From positions 1 through 32,549 of the forward strand of contig JBCCJA010000044.1 of assembly GCA_039045975.1 (NCBI GenBank): 32,549 bases of DNA. The letters run 5' to 3'. The stretch comes from JBCCJA01 sp039045975. Its GTDB lineage: Bacteria; Planctomycetota; Planctomycetia; Planctomycetales; Planctomycetaceae. The translations under genes and the position numbers were made by a program. The notes under the pieces were generated by a model. The model was not told the DNA's origin and ran no database searches. It saw only the letters and a program-made list of their open reading frames with translations. Position 1 is the stretch's first letter. Every line of letters starts with the position of its first letter. This document shows positions 18,162 to 26,615 of this stretch, piece after piece.

Positions 18162-18177
18162 AGATTGTTGACAATCT
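18162..18177. promoter_or_regulatory. Operator-like palindrome upstream of the first GH117-like gene
   Basis: AGATTGT-TG-ACAATCT is a perfect inverted repeat of 7-base arms. Its inner core TTGT-N2-ACAA (18165-18174) matches the TTGTATACAA upstream of the other GH117-like gene. A consensus -35 TTGACA (18168-18173) overlaps it; no good -10 is seen at the right distance. It lies 80 bases before the ATG in the 326-base gap between serC and this gene. That gap otherwise holds nothing I can identify. GntR-family regulators bind similar short palindromes. Confidence 0.5.
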
Positions 18178-18257
18178 TGCGGTCGCATACGGACCCTCAC
18201 GCCACGCATGCCGCACGACGGCGTGCCTTCCGTGATCACGTCCGAGTCCGAGAAGCC

Positions 18258-19499
18258 ATGTCCCGGATGCTCCCACTCGTCTTCCTCGCGCTCGCGGCGA
18301 GGGCATCGGCCGCCGAGCCGGTCTTTCCTTACATCATCCCCGACGAGAAGCCCGACATTCCGCTCAGCGCGGCGATGGAGCGGGCGTTCGACCGCTACGA
18401 CGCGCCGACGACGTACGAGAACGAACTGTTCACGCGGTTCCGTTACTCGCGGCTCGAAGGGCTCGACTACCACGGGGGCGACGGGACGCTGTCACGTCGC
18501 GACCCGTCGAAGGTCGTGAAGGCCGACGGCAAGTACTACGTCTGGTACACGCGTCGCGAGACGACGGTCCCGCCGCGGGGCCCCGGCAAGGGGACCGACA
18601 CGGAACCGTCGACCGACTGGGACCTCGCCGAGATCTGGTACGCCACCAGCGAGGACGGCTTCACTTGGAAGGAACAGGGCGTCGCCGTCCCGCGGCCGCC
18701 GAAGCCGATCCCGGGTTGGCGGTCGGTCTCGACGCCCGACGTCCTCGTCTGGGAGGGGAAATATTATCTCTACTACCAGTCGTACCTGCAGCAGTCGGGG
18801 ACACGCGGGGACGACTGCCCCGTGTCGATGTCGTACGCCGACTCGCCCGACGGGCCGTGGACGCCGACGAATAAGGTTATCATCGAGAACGGGCCGCCCG
18901 GCTCGTGGGACGAATATTCGATCCACGACCCCTACCCGCTCGTCCGAGACGGTAAGATCTGGATTTATTATAAGTGCGCGATGAACGGGCTCGACGACCG
19001 CGTCCCGGTGCACGGCCTCGTCACGGCCGACGACCCGGCCGGGCCGTTCGAGAAGTGCCCGCTCAACCCGATCTCGAATTCGGGACACGAGACCTGTTAC
19101 TTCCCGTTCCGCGACGGCGTGGCCGGCTTCATCACGACCGACGGGAACGAGCACAACTCGATCCAGTATGCGCCCGACGGCATTAACTTCGAGCCGGTCG
19201 CGAACGTGAACCTGACGCCGGTCGCCGCCGCGCCTTACATCCCCGACGCGTTCACCGACACGAAGGACGGCCGCGGCTTCACGTGGGGCATGACGCACTT
19301 CACCGGCCAGGGATCCCGCGACGCCCGGTATACGATCCTCGCCCGCTTCGACTGCGACTTGAGCCTCGATTATCACGACCGCGAGCTGAAGAAGACCCGT
19401 TATTGGTTCGGCTCGGACACTTATTTCCGCGTCAGCGGCTTAAGCCGCAGCGCCCGCAAGGCGAAGCAGGCCGAAGCGCGGGCCGATCTCGCGGAGTGA
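18258..19499 (+). CDS. Exported glycoside hydrolase family 117-like enzyme
   Basis: GH117 enzymes are five-bladed beta-propellers that release 3,6-anhydro-L-galactose from the non-reducing end of neoagaro-oligosaccharides in red-algal galactan breakdown. This 413-residue protein has a Sec signal (MSRMLPLVFLALAARASA, cleavage likely before AEPV). It then shows the GH117-like segments LSRRDPSKVVK (Asp82), GKYYVWYTRRET, WDLAEIWYATSEDGFTWKEQGVAV, WRSVSTPDVLVW, IHDPYPLV (Asp224) and NSGHET (His277, Glu278). The two Asp and the His are candidates for the catalytic positions described in the family, which is inference without an alignment. The frame extends upstream to 18018, but ATG 18258 gives the signal peptide. 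A paralogue lies at 27478-28755. The substrate could differ from agarose. Confidence 0.8.
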   Translation: MSRMLPLVFLALAARASAAEPVFPYIIPDEKPDIPLSAAMERAFDRYDAPTTYENELFTRFRYSRLEGLDYHGGDGTLSRRDPSKVVKADGKYYVWYTRRETTVPPRGPGKGTDTEPSTDWDLAEIWYATSEDGFTWKEQGVAVPRPPKPIPGWRSVSTPDVLVWEGKYYLYYQSYLQQSGTRGDDCPVSMSYADSPDGPWTPTNKVIIENGPPGSWDEYSIHDPYPLVRDGKIWIYYKCAMNGLDDRVPVHGLVTADDPAGPFEKCPLNPISNSGHETCYFPFRDGVAGFITTDGNEHNSIQYAPDGINFEPVANVNLTPVAAAPYIPDAFTDTKDGRGFTWGMTHFTGQGSRDARYTILARFDCDLSLDYHDRELKKTRYWFGSDTYFRVSGLSRSARKAKQAEARADLAE

Positions 19500-19640
19500 G
19501 ACACAAAGACCGCACGATCTCTGCCAGGCGGTCCGCGTAACTCTAAAATCACTTGAAGGCACTCAATCCGCCGGAAGACCCCAAAGGGATTACGTAACGT
19601 GAGTGTGGCGTATCGCGGCAGCCGGGTGTTAGGTGCGTAG

Positions 19641-20030
19641 TCAGGGATAAGTGAGGTCAATGAGATTTTCGCCGGCCTCCACCGTCACCTGACGCCGTGC
19701 CGCGGCGTAGGCGTCGGCCGGATACGACACATCGCTCTGGGCGTTGTTATCCGGGATCGCCGTGATGGCGACCCGATGCTCGCCGACGAGAGCGCCCAGC
19801 TTTGAGGCGGAAAAGTAAAGGAGATACCGGCCTTCCGCGTCGGTCGTCGCTTCCGAAGAGCGTCCGCCTGCGACCGGCACGAAAGTCACGCGGACTTCGT
19901 CGGCGGGCACGCCGTCGATCGTCACCGTGCCGGTCACGTCGCCCAACTCGATCGCGTCCGTTTCGGAACAGCCGACGGCCGTGAACACCACCGGCACGAT
20001 CAATGACGTGCGAACAAATACGATAGACAT
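19641..20030 (-). CDS. Small lipoprotein with carboxypeptidase-regulatory-like domain
   Basis: A protein of 129 residues, probably an exported lipoprotein: basic/hydrophobic N-terminus and lipobox AVGC (Cys21). The rest is one beta-sandwich domain of the carboxypeptidase regulatory/transthyretin-like kind (DVTGTVTIDGVPADEVRVTFVP, ATTDAEGRYLLYF, GEHRVAIT). Such small proteins often accompany DUF1559 pseudopilins in planctomycetes; their role is unknown. The start ATG at 20030 was chosen because it produces the signal sequence; the frame itself runs much further upstream inside the DUF1559 gene. It lies 91 bases after the DUF1559 gene, at the end of the sigma-FecR-DUF1559 cluster, and is probably co-transcribed. 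I see nothing coding in the 141 bases that separate it from the GH117-like gene. Confidence 0.82.
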   Translation of the reverse strand: MSIVFVRTSLIVPVVFTAVGCSETDAIELGDVTGTVTIDGVPADEVRVTFVPVAGGRSSEATTDAEGRYLLYFSASKLGALVGEHRVAITAIPDNNAQSDVSYPADAYAAARRQVTVEAGENLIDLTYP

Positions 20031-20121
20031 AATTCTTCGGCGTTGAACGTCGGAAAGGTTGTGTGTGAATCGCCGGATGCCGGCCGGTGCGAACGACGTC
20101 CGCGACGTCAATGATTCACGG

Positions 20122-21222
20122 TCAGAACTCGCCCAGGACTGCCCCGTCCTCGACCGAGAGGAGCTGCTCGTACGTCGAATCGGCCATGTCGGTCGTCCCG
20201 TCGTGATCGATATTTTCTGAAACAAAACGCACGCTCCCGTCGGCCAACACGAACTGTGAGCCCCCCGGGTGCGGACTCGCGAAGCTCCGCCCGCACTGGT
20301 CGACCTGCGCCCACGTGGCGGTGCAGTTGACGCAGCCGGACGGGTTGATCGGTTGGTTTCCGACTGCGGCAACCGCCGTCGCCGAAGCCCGCTCCGAGAA
20401 ACGCCCGCCGACACCGTTGACGCCGTACAGTGCGCCCATGCCGCAGTGCCATTCGCGTCCGATCAAGGGCGACGAGCCCGAATGCGCGTCCGGGCCCGGA
20501 TTATTGAGGTCCCAAGGTCGTTCGCCGACGATGATCGTGTTGCTCAACCCGTCGGTCACGTCACGAAAACGACGGTCCGAGTTCCGCCAGAAAAATCCCG
20601 TCGGCTCCTCGGTCGGCAGGGAGTCGTCACTCGTGTTGGGAACGCCCCGACCGTAAATCGACAGCCAGGCGTTGAATCCCAGGCCGTTGTGGCCGTTGTT
20701 TCCGATGTAGTTCGTCGCGGCGACCGGTTCGCCCGCGACGGCCCGCCACGACCGGTCTTCGACGAGTTGCGGCCCCGCGTCCGAGGGGCAGCGGAAGGCC
20801 GCGACGGGCGTTTGCATGATCGCCAGCTTATCGGGGTCCCCGATCGCGTCGGTCATCGTGTCGACGCCGACTTCGAGCGAGTCGTACGTCGTGTCGAGCT
20901 CCATGAAGGGCATGAGATAGACCGACCAACTCCAGCCCGCGCCCTCGTCGCTCGTGATTAATTCGGCGTTATCGGGGTCCGCATAGCTGTCGAGTTCCTG
21001 CTGCCAGATCCAGCCCATCGGCAGTATGCCGTAGACGTCGTGATAGTTGTGGAGCGCGAGCCCGATCTGCTTCAAGTTATTTTTGCACGAGGTCCGTCGG
21101 GCCGCCTCGCGGGCCTGCTGCACCGCCGGTAATAACAGCGCGACGATGATCGCGATGATCGCGATCACGACCAAAAGCTCGATTAACGTGAAGCCGTTTC
21201 GATGCGGACGTGCGGATGACAT
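20122..21222 (-). CDS. DUF1559 prepilin-like protein (H-X9-DG type)
   Basis: A pseudopilin-like protein of 366 residues. The N-terminus has a class III prepilin signal (HRNG-FTLIELLVVIAIIAIIVALLLPAV, cleavage after Gly10, Glu at mature position 5), followed by the DUF1559-typical AREAARRTSCKNNLKQIGLALHNYHD. Near the C-terminus is the family motif H-X9-DG (His318 to Asp328, in SPHPGGSQFVLADGSVRFV). These proteins occur in large numbers in planctomycetes and need a prepilin peptidase and type II-like export; their function is not established. It lies 25 bases after the FecR gene and is part of a sigma-FecR-DUF1559-lipoprotein cluster, which makes it a plausible target of that sigma factor. Confidence 0.95.
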   Translation of the reverse strand: MSSARPHRNGFTLIELLVVIAIIAIIVALLLPAVQQAREAARRTSCKNNLKQIGLALHNYHDVYGILPMGWIWQQELDSYADPDNAELITSDEGAGWSWSVYLMPFMELDTTYDSLEVGVDTMTDAIGDPDKLAIMQTPVAAFRCPSDAGPQLVEDRSWRAVAGEPVAATNYIGNNGHNGLGFNAWLSIYGRGVPNTSDDSLPTEEPTGFFWRNSDRRFRDVTDGLSNTIIVGERPWDLNNPGPDAHSGSSPLIGREWHCGMGALYGVNGVGGRFSERASATAVAAVGNQPINPSGCVNCTATWAQVDQCGRSFASPHPGGSQFVLADGSVRFVSENIDHDGTTDMADSTYEQLLSVEDGAVLGEF

Positions 21223-21247
21223 GGCTCTTTCTCGGAGTCGAAACTTG

Positions 21248-22606
21248 TTAAGGCGTGCCGCGAACGAGCACGCGGAATTGATCGAGCGCCCGTGAGGCGG
21301 TCACATCGATATCGAACAGCACCGTCCGGCCGTCGGGCGAGACGGTGACGGAATCGTCCCCCACTTCGACCCCACGGTGGGCGACAGAGCCGAAAACCGC
21401 CCCGTCGACGCCGTAGGCCGCGTCGGTCGCGATCAAGTCTTCGGTCGCGGACAGGACGGCGATGACCGGCCCGGCGAACGTCACCGAGCCCCGCCCCGTG
21501 GCGTCGACATACGCGCCGTCGCCGATGTCGTAGTGAAACAGGTAGCTGTCGACGACGCCGACGTCGGCGGCGGGATCGTGGTGCGGTACGCCGACGCGTT
21601 CGGGGACGACCTGCACGACGCCCCGCGTGAGCCGACGGCCCTCCCGGAAATCAGGCACACCGGCCGCAACGGGGCGGGCGGCGCCGGAAAACCGAACGGC
21701 CCGCCCCCGCGCGGCCCGCACCTCGGCGAAAGCATCCCCGCTCTCGGCCGGGTCGATCAGATCGGCGACGACGCCGGCAAACGCGTCGAGCCGGACCGCC
21801 TGACCGGCCAGCAGCTCCTGCACCCGCTGGGGCGTGCCGTCGGCATCTTTAAAGTGTGTCGCGACCCGGCCCTCGAGGACCCGCACCCGCGTGCCGTCGG
21901 AGAAGTCTTTCGTGACCTCGAACTCGGTCCCGAGGTCGACCACGTCGGCGTCCTCGGTCGCGACGGTGAACCCCCGGCCCCGCTCGCCGACGCGGGCCCC
22001 GATCCGGCCCTGTAGAAGGCTGACCCGACCGGCCCCGTCGAAACGGACCGTGGCCGGGCCGACGAGGTCGAACATGGTCTCCCGCCCGAGATCGAAGGTG
22101 ACAAAACCGCTCTCCAAGGCCACGACGCGGCCGCGACGGACGATGTCGCCCAACGCCGCCGCGGCGTCGTCATCGGCCCATGCGACGTCGTCCGCCAAGG
22201 CTACGATATGACCGAGCGCCGGAGGCGGGCCGATGAACCACTCCGGGCCGACCACCGCCACGGCCGCCATCGCCGCGACCGCCGTCAGCGACGCCACCGC
22301 GGCGATCAACCCGGTGCGGAGGCGTCGGGCCGGTGTCGGCCTCGCGCCGGAAGCGTCGTCTTCGCCGGAAAGCATTCGCAGCACGGCGGTCGGCGTCACG
22401 CTCTGCCGCCGCCGAAGCAGCACCGAGTGGACGTCGAGATAAGCCGCGTACGACTGACGCAGGAGCAGGTCGGAGGCGAGCAAGGCGTTCAGCTCGGCCG
22501 TTTCGGTCGGCCCGAGCGGGCGGACACAGGCGAGGTCGGCCAGTCGGCGGACCGCCCCGTAGCGGTCGTCCCCTTCAGACCGGTTCCCGGACGACGCGTC
22601 GCTCAT
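21248..22606 (-). CDS. FecR-domain membrane protein with exported-protein-type C-terminal domain
   Basis: A bitopic membrane protein of 452 residues, encoded with the sigma factor just upstream (ATGA overlap, start at 22606). Seen: cytoplasmic N-terminus with LGPTETAELNALLASDLLLR; TM about 98-120; FecR region about 130-280 with MFDLVGPATVRFDGAG, ADVVDLGTEFEVTKDF and VRVLEGRVATHF. The C-terminal domain at about 300-452 (SYLFHYDIGD, GSVTFAGPVIAVLSATEDLIATD, LDQFRVLV) resembles a domain common in secreted PEP-CTERM proteins, by my recollection of that family. It is probably the sigma factor's membrane partner, with an extracytoplasmic sensor. No classic anti-sigma zinc motif is visible. The frame extends to 22741, but this start fits the coupling. 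Confidence 0.87.
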   Translation of the reverse strand: MSDASSGNRSEGDDRYGAVRRLADLACVRPLGPTETAELNALLASDLLLRQSYAAYLDVHSVLLRRRQSVTPTAVLRMLSGEDDASGARPTPARRLRTGLIAAVASLTAVAAMAAVAVVGPEWFIGPPPALGHIVALADDVAWADDDAAAALGDIVRRGRVVALESGFVTFDLGRETMFDLVGPATVRFDGAGRVSLLQGRIGARVGERGRGFTVATEDADVVDLGTEFEVTKDFSDGTRVRVLEGRVATHFKDADGTPQRVQELLAGQAVRLDAFAGVVADLIDPAESGDAFAEVRAARGRAVRFSGAARPVAAGVPDFREGRRLTRGVVQVVPERVGVPHHDPAADVGVVDSYLFHYDIGDGAYVDATGRGSVTFAGPVIAVLSATEDLIATDAAYGVDGAVFGSVAHRGVEVGDDSVTVSPDGRTVLFDIDVTASRALDQFRVLVRGTP

Positions 22607-23196
22607 CGCGTCACCCCCAGCTTGCGGTTCACGCAGTCGTATAGCCGGGCCCGCAGCCGGCTCAGGCGGCTGTAGACAGTGTTCTCCGGCACGCCGTGAC
22701 GCTCCGCCCACGCGACCGCCGTGACCTCCTGCCCGTAGCACTCCCAGAGCAGGTCTTGGTCGCCGGGCCGCAGTGACGCGAGGCAGTCGCGGAGCTTCTC
22801 CTCACGCAGTTCGACCAACTCGGCCGTCCCGGAGTGGACCCGCGCGAGCCCGGTGAGCACCTCGTCCGTGAGACCGAAGCCACGTCGGTGCCGCTGTTTA
22901 CGAAGAAAGTCGCGGGCGGCGTTGGAGGCGACCGTCGTCGCCCACGCGCGGAAGCTCCGCCCCGCGTCGTACGTACCGAACCCATAGAAGAGCTTAAGCA
23001 GTGTCTCCTGCATGACGTCCTCGACGTCGTGCGGGTTGCCGACGAAGCCGACGACGACGCGGTGCACCTCGTCGTAGGCCTCGGCCATCAACTCCGCGAA
23101 CCGTCGCGCTTCGGGGTCGACGCCTCCCGTCTCGGCCGCCGGTTCGGGAGGAGGGCCCTCCGGGCGCGTCCGGCGGCGGCGGGCCTGGGTTCGCAT
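22603..23196 (-). CDS. ECF-type RNA polymerase sigma factor
   Basis: A sigma-70 family ECF factor of 197 residues. After an Arg/Pro/Glu-rich leader (1-30), region 2 contains VGNPHDVEDVMQETLLKLFYGF and FRAWATTVASNAARDFLRKQRH. Region 4 contains LRPGDQDLLWECYGQEVTAVAWAERHGVPENTVYSRLSRLRARLYDCV, with the usual helix-turn-helix layout. The gene heads the minus-strand cluster with FecR, DUF1559 and lipoprotein genes and overlaps FecR by four bases. The start could be ATG 23196 or an internal ATG near residue 37; the leader has no clear function. It is divergent from mutS, with 183 bases between. That gap holds GAACGCGTTC (23221-23230) and a 5-bp stem CGGAA/TTCCG (23274-23287). Confidence 0.92.
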   Translation of the reverse strand: MRTQARRRRTRPEGPPPEPAAETGGVDPEARRFAELMAEAYDEVHRVVVGFVGNPHDVEDVMQETLLKLFYGFGTYDAGRSFRAWATTVASNAARDFLRKQRHRRGFGLTDEVLTGLARVHSGTAELVELREEKLRDCLASLRPGDQDLLWECYGQEVTAVAWAERHGVPENTVYSRLSRLRARLYDCVNRKLGVTR

Positions 23197-23379
23197 CGGC
23201 GACGGCTGCGAAAACGAAAAGAACGCGTTCCGTCATCGTCTACGCACGGCCCCATGCGTTCCTTGCAAAAACCCGGAAGATTTTCCGAAGCGGGCGACAT
23301 CATGCCGGTCGTGCGGCTGGACACCGGAATCACCGTCTCCGATCCTCGCCGGCCCCGCCGCGAACGCCGACGCCGCACG

Positions 23380-26010
23380 ATGCCCGCCAAGTCGACCCCG
23401 ATGCTCGAGCGGTATCTCGAGGTCAAAGCCGAGCACCCGGGGACGCTGCTGCTGTTCCGGATGGGCGACTTCTACGAGCTGTTCTTCGAGGACGCCGAGA
23501 TCGGGGCCCGTGACCTCGGCCTGACGCTCACCAGCCGTGACAAGAACTCCGACAACCCGGTCGCGATGGCCGGCTTCCCCCACCACGGCCTCCGCACGCA
23601 GCTCGCGAAGCTGATCGCCAAAGGTCACCGCGTCGCCGTCTGCGAGCAGGTCGAGGACCCGAAGACCGCCAAGGGGATGGTCCGGCGGGAGGTCACGCAG
23701 GTCGTCACGCCGGGGACGCTGGTCGACGACGAACTGCTCGACCCGCGGTCGGCGAATTTTCTGGCGGCACTCCACGCCGACAAAGCGGGGACGGTCGGGC
23801 TGGCGTGGCTCGACGTCTCGACTGGCGAGTTCCGCGCCGCCGACATGACGGCCCGACAGGCGGCCGACGAGCTGGCCCGGCTCGACCCGGCCGAAGTCCT
23901 CGTTAGCGAGACCCCGCCGAAGGCGGCCGACGAGACCCGGGCCCTGTGGGAGGCCGAGTCGGCGTTATGGACGAGCCGTCCGGCCTACGCTTTCGCCGCC
24001 GAGGAGGCGAAGCGGAAACTCTGCGCACACTTCGGGACGCAGTCGCTCGAAGGGTTCGACTTCGCCCACGGCGAATCGCCCGGCGTCACGGCGGCGGGCG
24101 CGTTGCTCGACTACGCGACCGAGACACAGCGGTCGGCCGTCGGGCACGTCACACGGCTCACGCCCCACCGCCGGGGCGAACGGCTCGTCATCGATGAGGC
24201 GACGCGACGGTCCCTTGAACTGACCCGCACGATCCGCGACGGGTCACGCGAGGGCTCGCTGCTCGGTGTCATCGACGAGACGGTGACACCGATGGGCGCG
24301 CGGCTGCTGGCCGACTGGCTGTCGGGCCCGCTGACCGACGTCGCCGCGATCGAGGCCCGGCTCGACGCCGTCGAGGAATTAAAAAACGATGCCCCCGGGA
24401 CGCGGGCATTACGCGATCTTTTAAATTCCGCATACGACCTCGAACGCCTCGTCGCCCGGCTCGCGACGGGGCGGGCGACGCCGCGGGACCTGTCGTGCCT
24501 CGGCCGGACGCTCGATTTGTTACCGGCGATCGAGGCGAAGCTGGGCGACCGGCAATCCGACCTATTACACGACCTGTTCGGCACGCTCGACCTGTGCCCC
24601 GAATCGCGGGCCCGCATCGCAGAAACGCTGGTCGAAGACCCTCCCGTGCAGACGGGACAGGGGGGCATGATCGCGGTCGGGGTTTCGGCCGACCTCGACG
24701 AGTATCGCTCCCTCGCCCGCGGTGGGAAGGAGTGGATCGCGAAATATCAGGCCGAAGAGAGCGAACGCAGCGGCATCCCGAACCTGAAAGTTGGCTTCAA
24801 TAAGGTCTTCGGCTATTACCTCGAAGTCACCGCGTCGCACCGCGACAAGGTCCCGGCCGATTATATCCGAAAGCAGACTCTTAAGAACCAGGAACGCTAC
24901 ATCACGCCGCCACTGAAGGAGTACGAGCAACGCGTCCTCGGGGCCGAGGAGAAAGCGGTCGCGCTCGAGATCGAGATCTTCGACGCACTCCGCGACGAGA
25001 TCGCCCGCGACGTGCCGCGGCTAAAGGCGACGGCGGCGGTGCTCGCGACGCTCGACGTACTCGCCGGGTTTGCGACACGGGCCGCGTCGGGAGGGTATTG
25101 CCGGCCCACGGTGACCGCCGACCCCGTCCTGCACATTGGGGAAGGCCGGCATCCGGTCATCGAGAAACTCAACCCGTCGGGCACGTTCGTCCCGAACGGC
25201 CTTGTGCTCGCCGCCCGCGACACGGAAGCCGTTTTAAACTCCGGCGGGATGCCGGCCGTATGCCTGCTCACCGGGCCGAACATGGCAGGCAAATCGACCT
25301 ATATTCGCCAAGCGGCGTTGATCGCGATCCTCGCGCAGACCGGCTCGTTCGTGCCGGCGGCGTCCGCGACAGTCGGCGTCTGCGACCGCGTCTTCGCCCG
25401 CGTCGGCGCCAGTGACGACGTCGGCCGCGGGCAGTCGACGTTCATGGTCGAGATGACCGAAACGGCCCGGATTCTTAATTCTGCGACTCGGCGATCGCTG
25501 GTCATCCTCGACGAGATCGGCCGCGGCACGAGCACGTACGACGGGCTGAGTCTCGCGTGGGCCGTCACCGAGCACCTGCACGACGCCGTCGGCTGCCGCA
25601 CGCTGTTCGCGACGCACTACCACGAACTGACGACGCTGCCCCGGACCCTGCCCGGCGTCGCCAACGCGAACGTCTCGGTGCACGAGGCCGACGGCGAGGT
25701 CGTCTTCCTGCACCGCATCGTCCCCGGCCCGGCCGACCGCTCCTATGGCGTCCACGTCGCCCGCCTCGCCGGCGTGCCGAAGCCGGTCGTCGAACGGGCC
25801 GACGCGATCCTCGAAACCCTCGAATCGGGCGACGGCGGGAAGACGGCGAACGTCCCGAAGCCGAAAAAACCGGCCGTCCAACTCGGCCTCTTCGCCGCCG
25901 AACCGCACCCGCTGCTGGAGGAACTCAAACAGATCGACGTCGACGACATGACGCCGCGGGAGGCACTGGCGAAGCTGGCGGACGTGCGGGATCGGTTACG
26001 GGAGGTGTGA
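23380..26010 (+). CDS. mutS: DNA mismatch repair protein MutS
   Basis: MutS recognises mismatches and small loops and recruits MutL in an ATP-dependent way. The 876 residues carry the full MutS1 layout: mismatch-binding Phe31-Tyr-Glu33 in GDFYELF; connector, lever and clamp domains; FNKVFGYYLEVT; ABC-type ATPase with Walker A GPNMAGKST (632-640, Lys638); the signature region STFMVEMTETARILN; Walker B LVILDEIGRGTSTYDG (Asp711, Glu712); and THYHELT. The C-terminal helical tail ends ALAKLADVRDRLREV. The frame is open back to 22834, but that part overlaps the divergent sigma factor and looks non-coding. ATG 23380 (MPAKSTPMLERYLEVK) gives the normal length; ATG 23302 is a less likely alternative. 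Neither has a strong ribosome site. No mutL is in the window. Confidence 0.97.
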   Translation: MPAKSTPMLERYLEVKAEHPGTLLLFRMGDFYELFFEDAEIGARDLGLTLTSRDKNSDNPVAMAGFPHHGLRTQLAKLIAKGHRVAVCEQVEDPKTAKGMVRREVTQVVTPGTLVDDELLDPRSANFLAALHADKAGTVGLAWLDVSTGEFRAADMTARQAADELARLDPAEVLVSETPPKAADETRALWEAESALWTSRPAYAFAAEEAKRKLCAHFGTQSLEGFDFAHGESPGVTAAGALLDYATETQRSAVGHVTRLTPHRRGERLVIDEATRRSLELTRTIRDGSREGSLLGVIDETVTPMGARLLADWLSGPLTDVAAIEARLDAVEELKNDAPGTRALRDLLNSAYDLERLVARLATGRATPRDLSCLGRTLDLLPAIEAKLGDRQSDLLHDLFGTLDLCPESRARIAETLVEDPPVQTGQGGMIAVGVSADLDEYRSLARGGKEWIAKYQAEESERSGIPNLKVGFNKVFGYYLEVTASHRDKVPADYIRKQTLKNQERYITPPLKEYEQRVLGAEEKAVALEIEIFDALRDEIARDVPRLKATAAVLATLDVLAGFATRAASGGYCRPTVTADPVLHIGEGRHPVIEKLNPSGTFVPNGLVLAARDTEAVLNSGGMPAVCLLTGPNMAGKSTYIRQAALIAILAQTGSFVPAASATVGVCDRVFARVGASDDVGRGQSTFMVEMTETARILNSATRRSLVILDEIGRGTSTYDGLSLAWAVTEHLHDAVGCRTLFATHYHELTTLPRTLPGVANANVSVHEADGEVVFLHRIVPGPADRSYGVHVARLAGVPKPVVERADAILETLESGDGGKTANVPKPKKPAVQLGLFAAEPHPLLEELKQIDVDDMTPREALAKLADVRDRLREV

Positions 26011-26022
26011 TACCCGATGCGG

Positions 26023-26118
26023 TCAGAAGTCTTCGCCCGCCTTCGCGTCCGGATTTTCGTTCAAAAACGTGATTAGCGGACGGATTTCGCGGAATTCAAA
26101 TTCGTCATCTCCGACGCG
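26023..26118 (-). pseudogene. Off-frame C-terminal continuation of the next minus-strand gene
   Basis: Past the stop codon of the small membrane protein's frame, a second minus-strand frame reads FRVGDDEFEFREI... and ends NENPDAKAGEDF at a TGA (26023-26025). It has protein-like composition, no start codon of its own, and does not overlap mutS. It joins the upstream frame if one T is added to the TTT at 26121-26119 (minus). I read it as the natural C-terminus of that gene, cut off by a one-base deletion or a sequence error. Confidence 0.5.
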
Positions 26119-26615
26119 AAATTGTCCTGCCCGGCCTGATTAATCGACATTAGACCGTATTGAATCTGACGCGTCGTACCTTCAGGCAGCGGCTTCTCAA
26201 TCACACGCAATGATCCGTCGAAGAAAGCGACCGTGTTACGCCGCGGTACAAACCGACGCTCCAAATCGAAAGCCTTAAGGATCACGTGATCCGGGTAGCG
26301 AGCAATGTGTCCATTAGTACGTTTACCGTATGGCTTCGGCGTCAGTAACTCTTTGAAAACGATCGCCGCGTTCCACTCGAAATCGACGACCGCCGTGTCT
26401 CCCGTCCCGTCGGCGATCACGAAATACGGCCCCCACTGCCGACGTTCTTCATCGTAATAGTTGAGAAAAAGCGGTCGGGGCGGCTCGGAAAACAACCACA
26501 GCTTCGTCAAGCGGTCCGAGCGGGGCACGATGATGGCGAGGGCTGTCGCTGACCCAAGCAATAGCCAAGGTCCGAATCGCGGGCGAAGCCGCGAGCGTTC
26601 GTTCGATTCGCTCAT
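26073..26615 (-). CDS. Hypothetical single-TM protein, apparently frameshifted at its C-terminus
   Basis: I do not recognise this family. As read, the protein has 180 residues: polar, Arg-rich N-terminus, one TM helix (about 17-34, PWLLLGSATALAIIVPRS), then a soluble domain with WGPYFVIADGTGDTAVVDFEW and PRRNTVAFFDGSLRVIE. The last segment matches in spacing the H-X9-DG motif of DUF1559 proteins, with Val in place of His. The start at 26615 overlaps the stop of the Uma2 gene by four bases (ATGA). The final residues (SEMTNLNSAKSVR) look unlike a natural end. A one-base shift at 26119-26121 would extend it to 26023 with a better-looking tail and a length near 197. It faces mutS. Confidence 0.6.
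   Translation of the reverse strand: MSESNERSRLRPRFGPWLLLGSATALAIIVPRSDRLTKLWLFSEPPRPLFLNYYDEERRQWGPYFVIADGTGDTAVVDFEWNAAIVFKELLTPKPYGKRTNGHIARYPDHVILKAFDLERRFVPRRNTVAFFDGSLRVIEKPLPEGTTRQIQYGLMSINQAGQDNFASEMTNLNSAKSVR

Noticed and set aside
23221..23230. GAACGCGTTC as a LexA/SOS box upstream of mutS
   Set aside because: The half-sites GAAC and GTTC are two bases apart, where the Gram-positive LexA box needs four. There is no other SOS gene here.
22834..23379. 182-codon upstream extension of the mutS frame
   Set aside because: It overlaps the divergent sigma factor gene, has shadow-like composition, and MutS proteins begin at the residues encoded from 23380.
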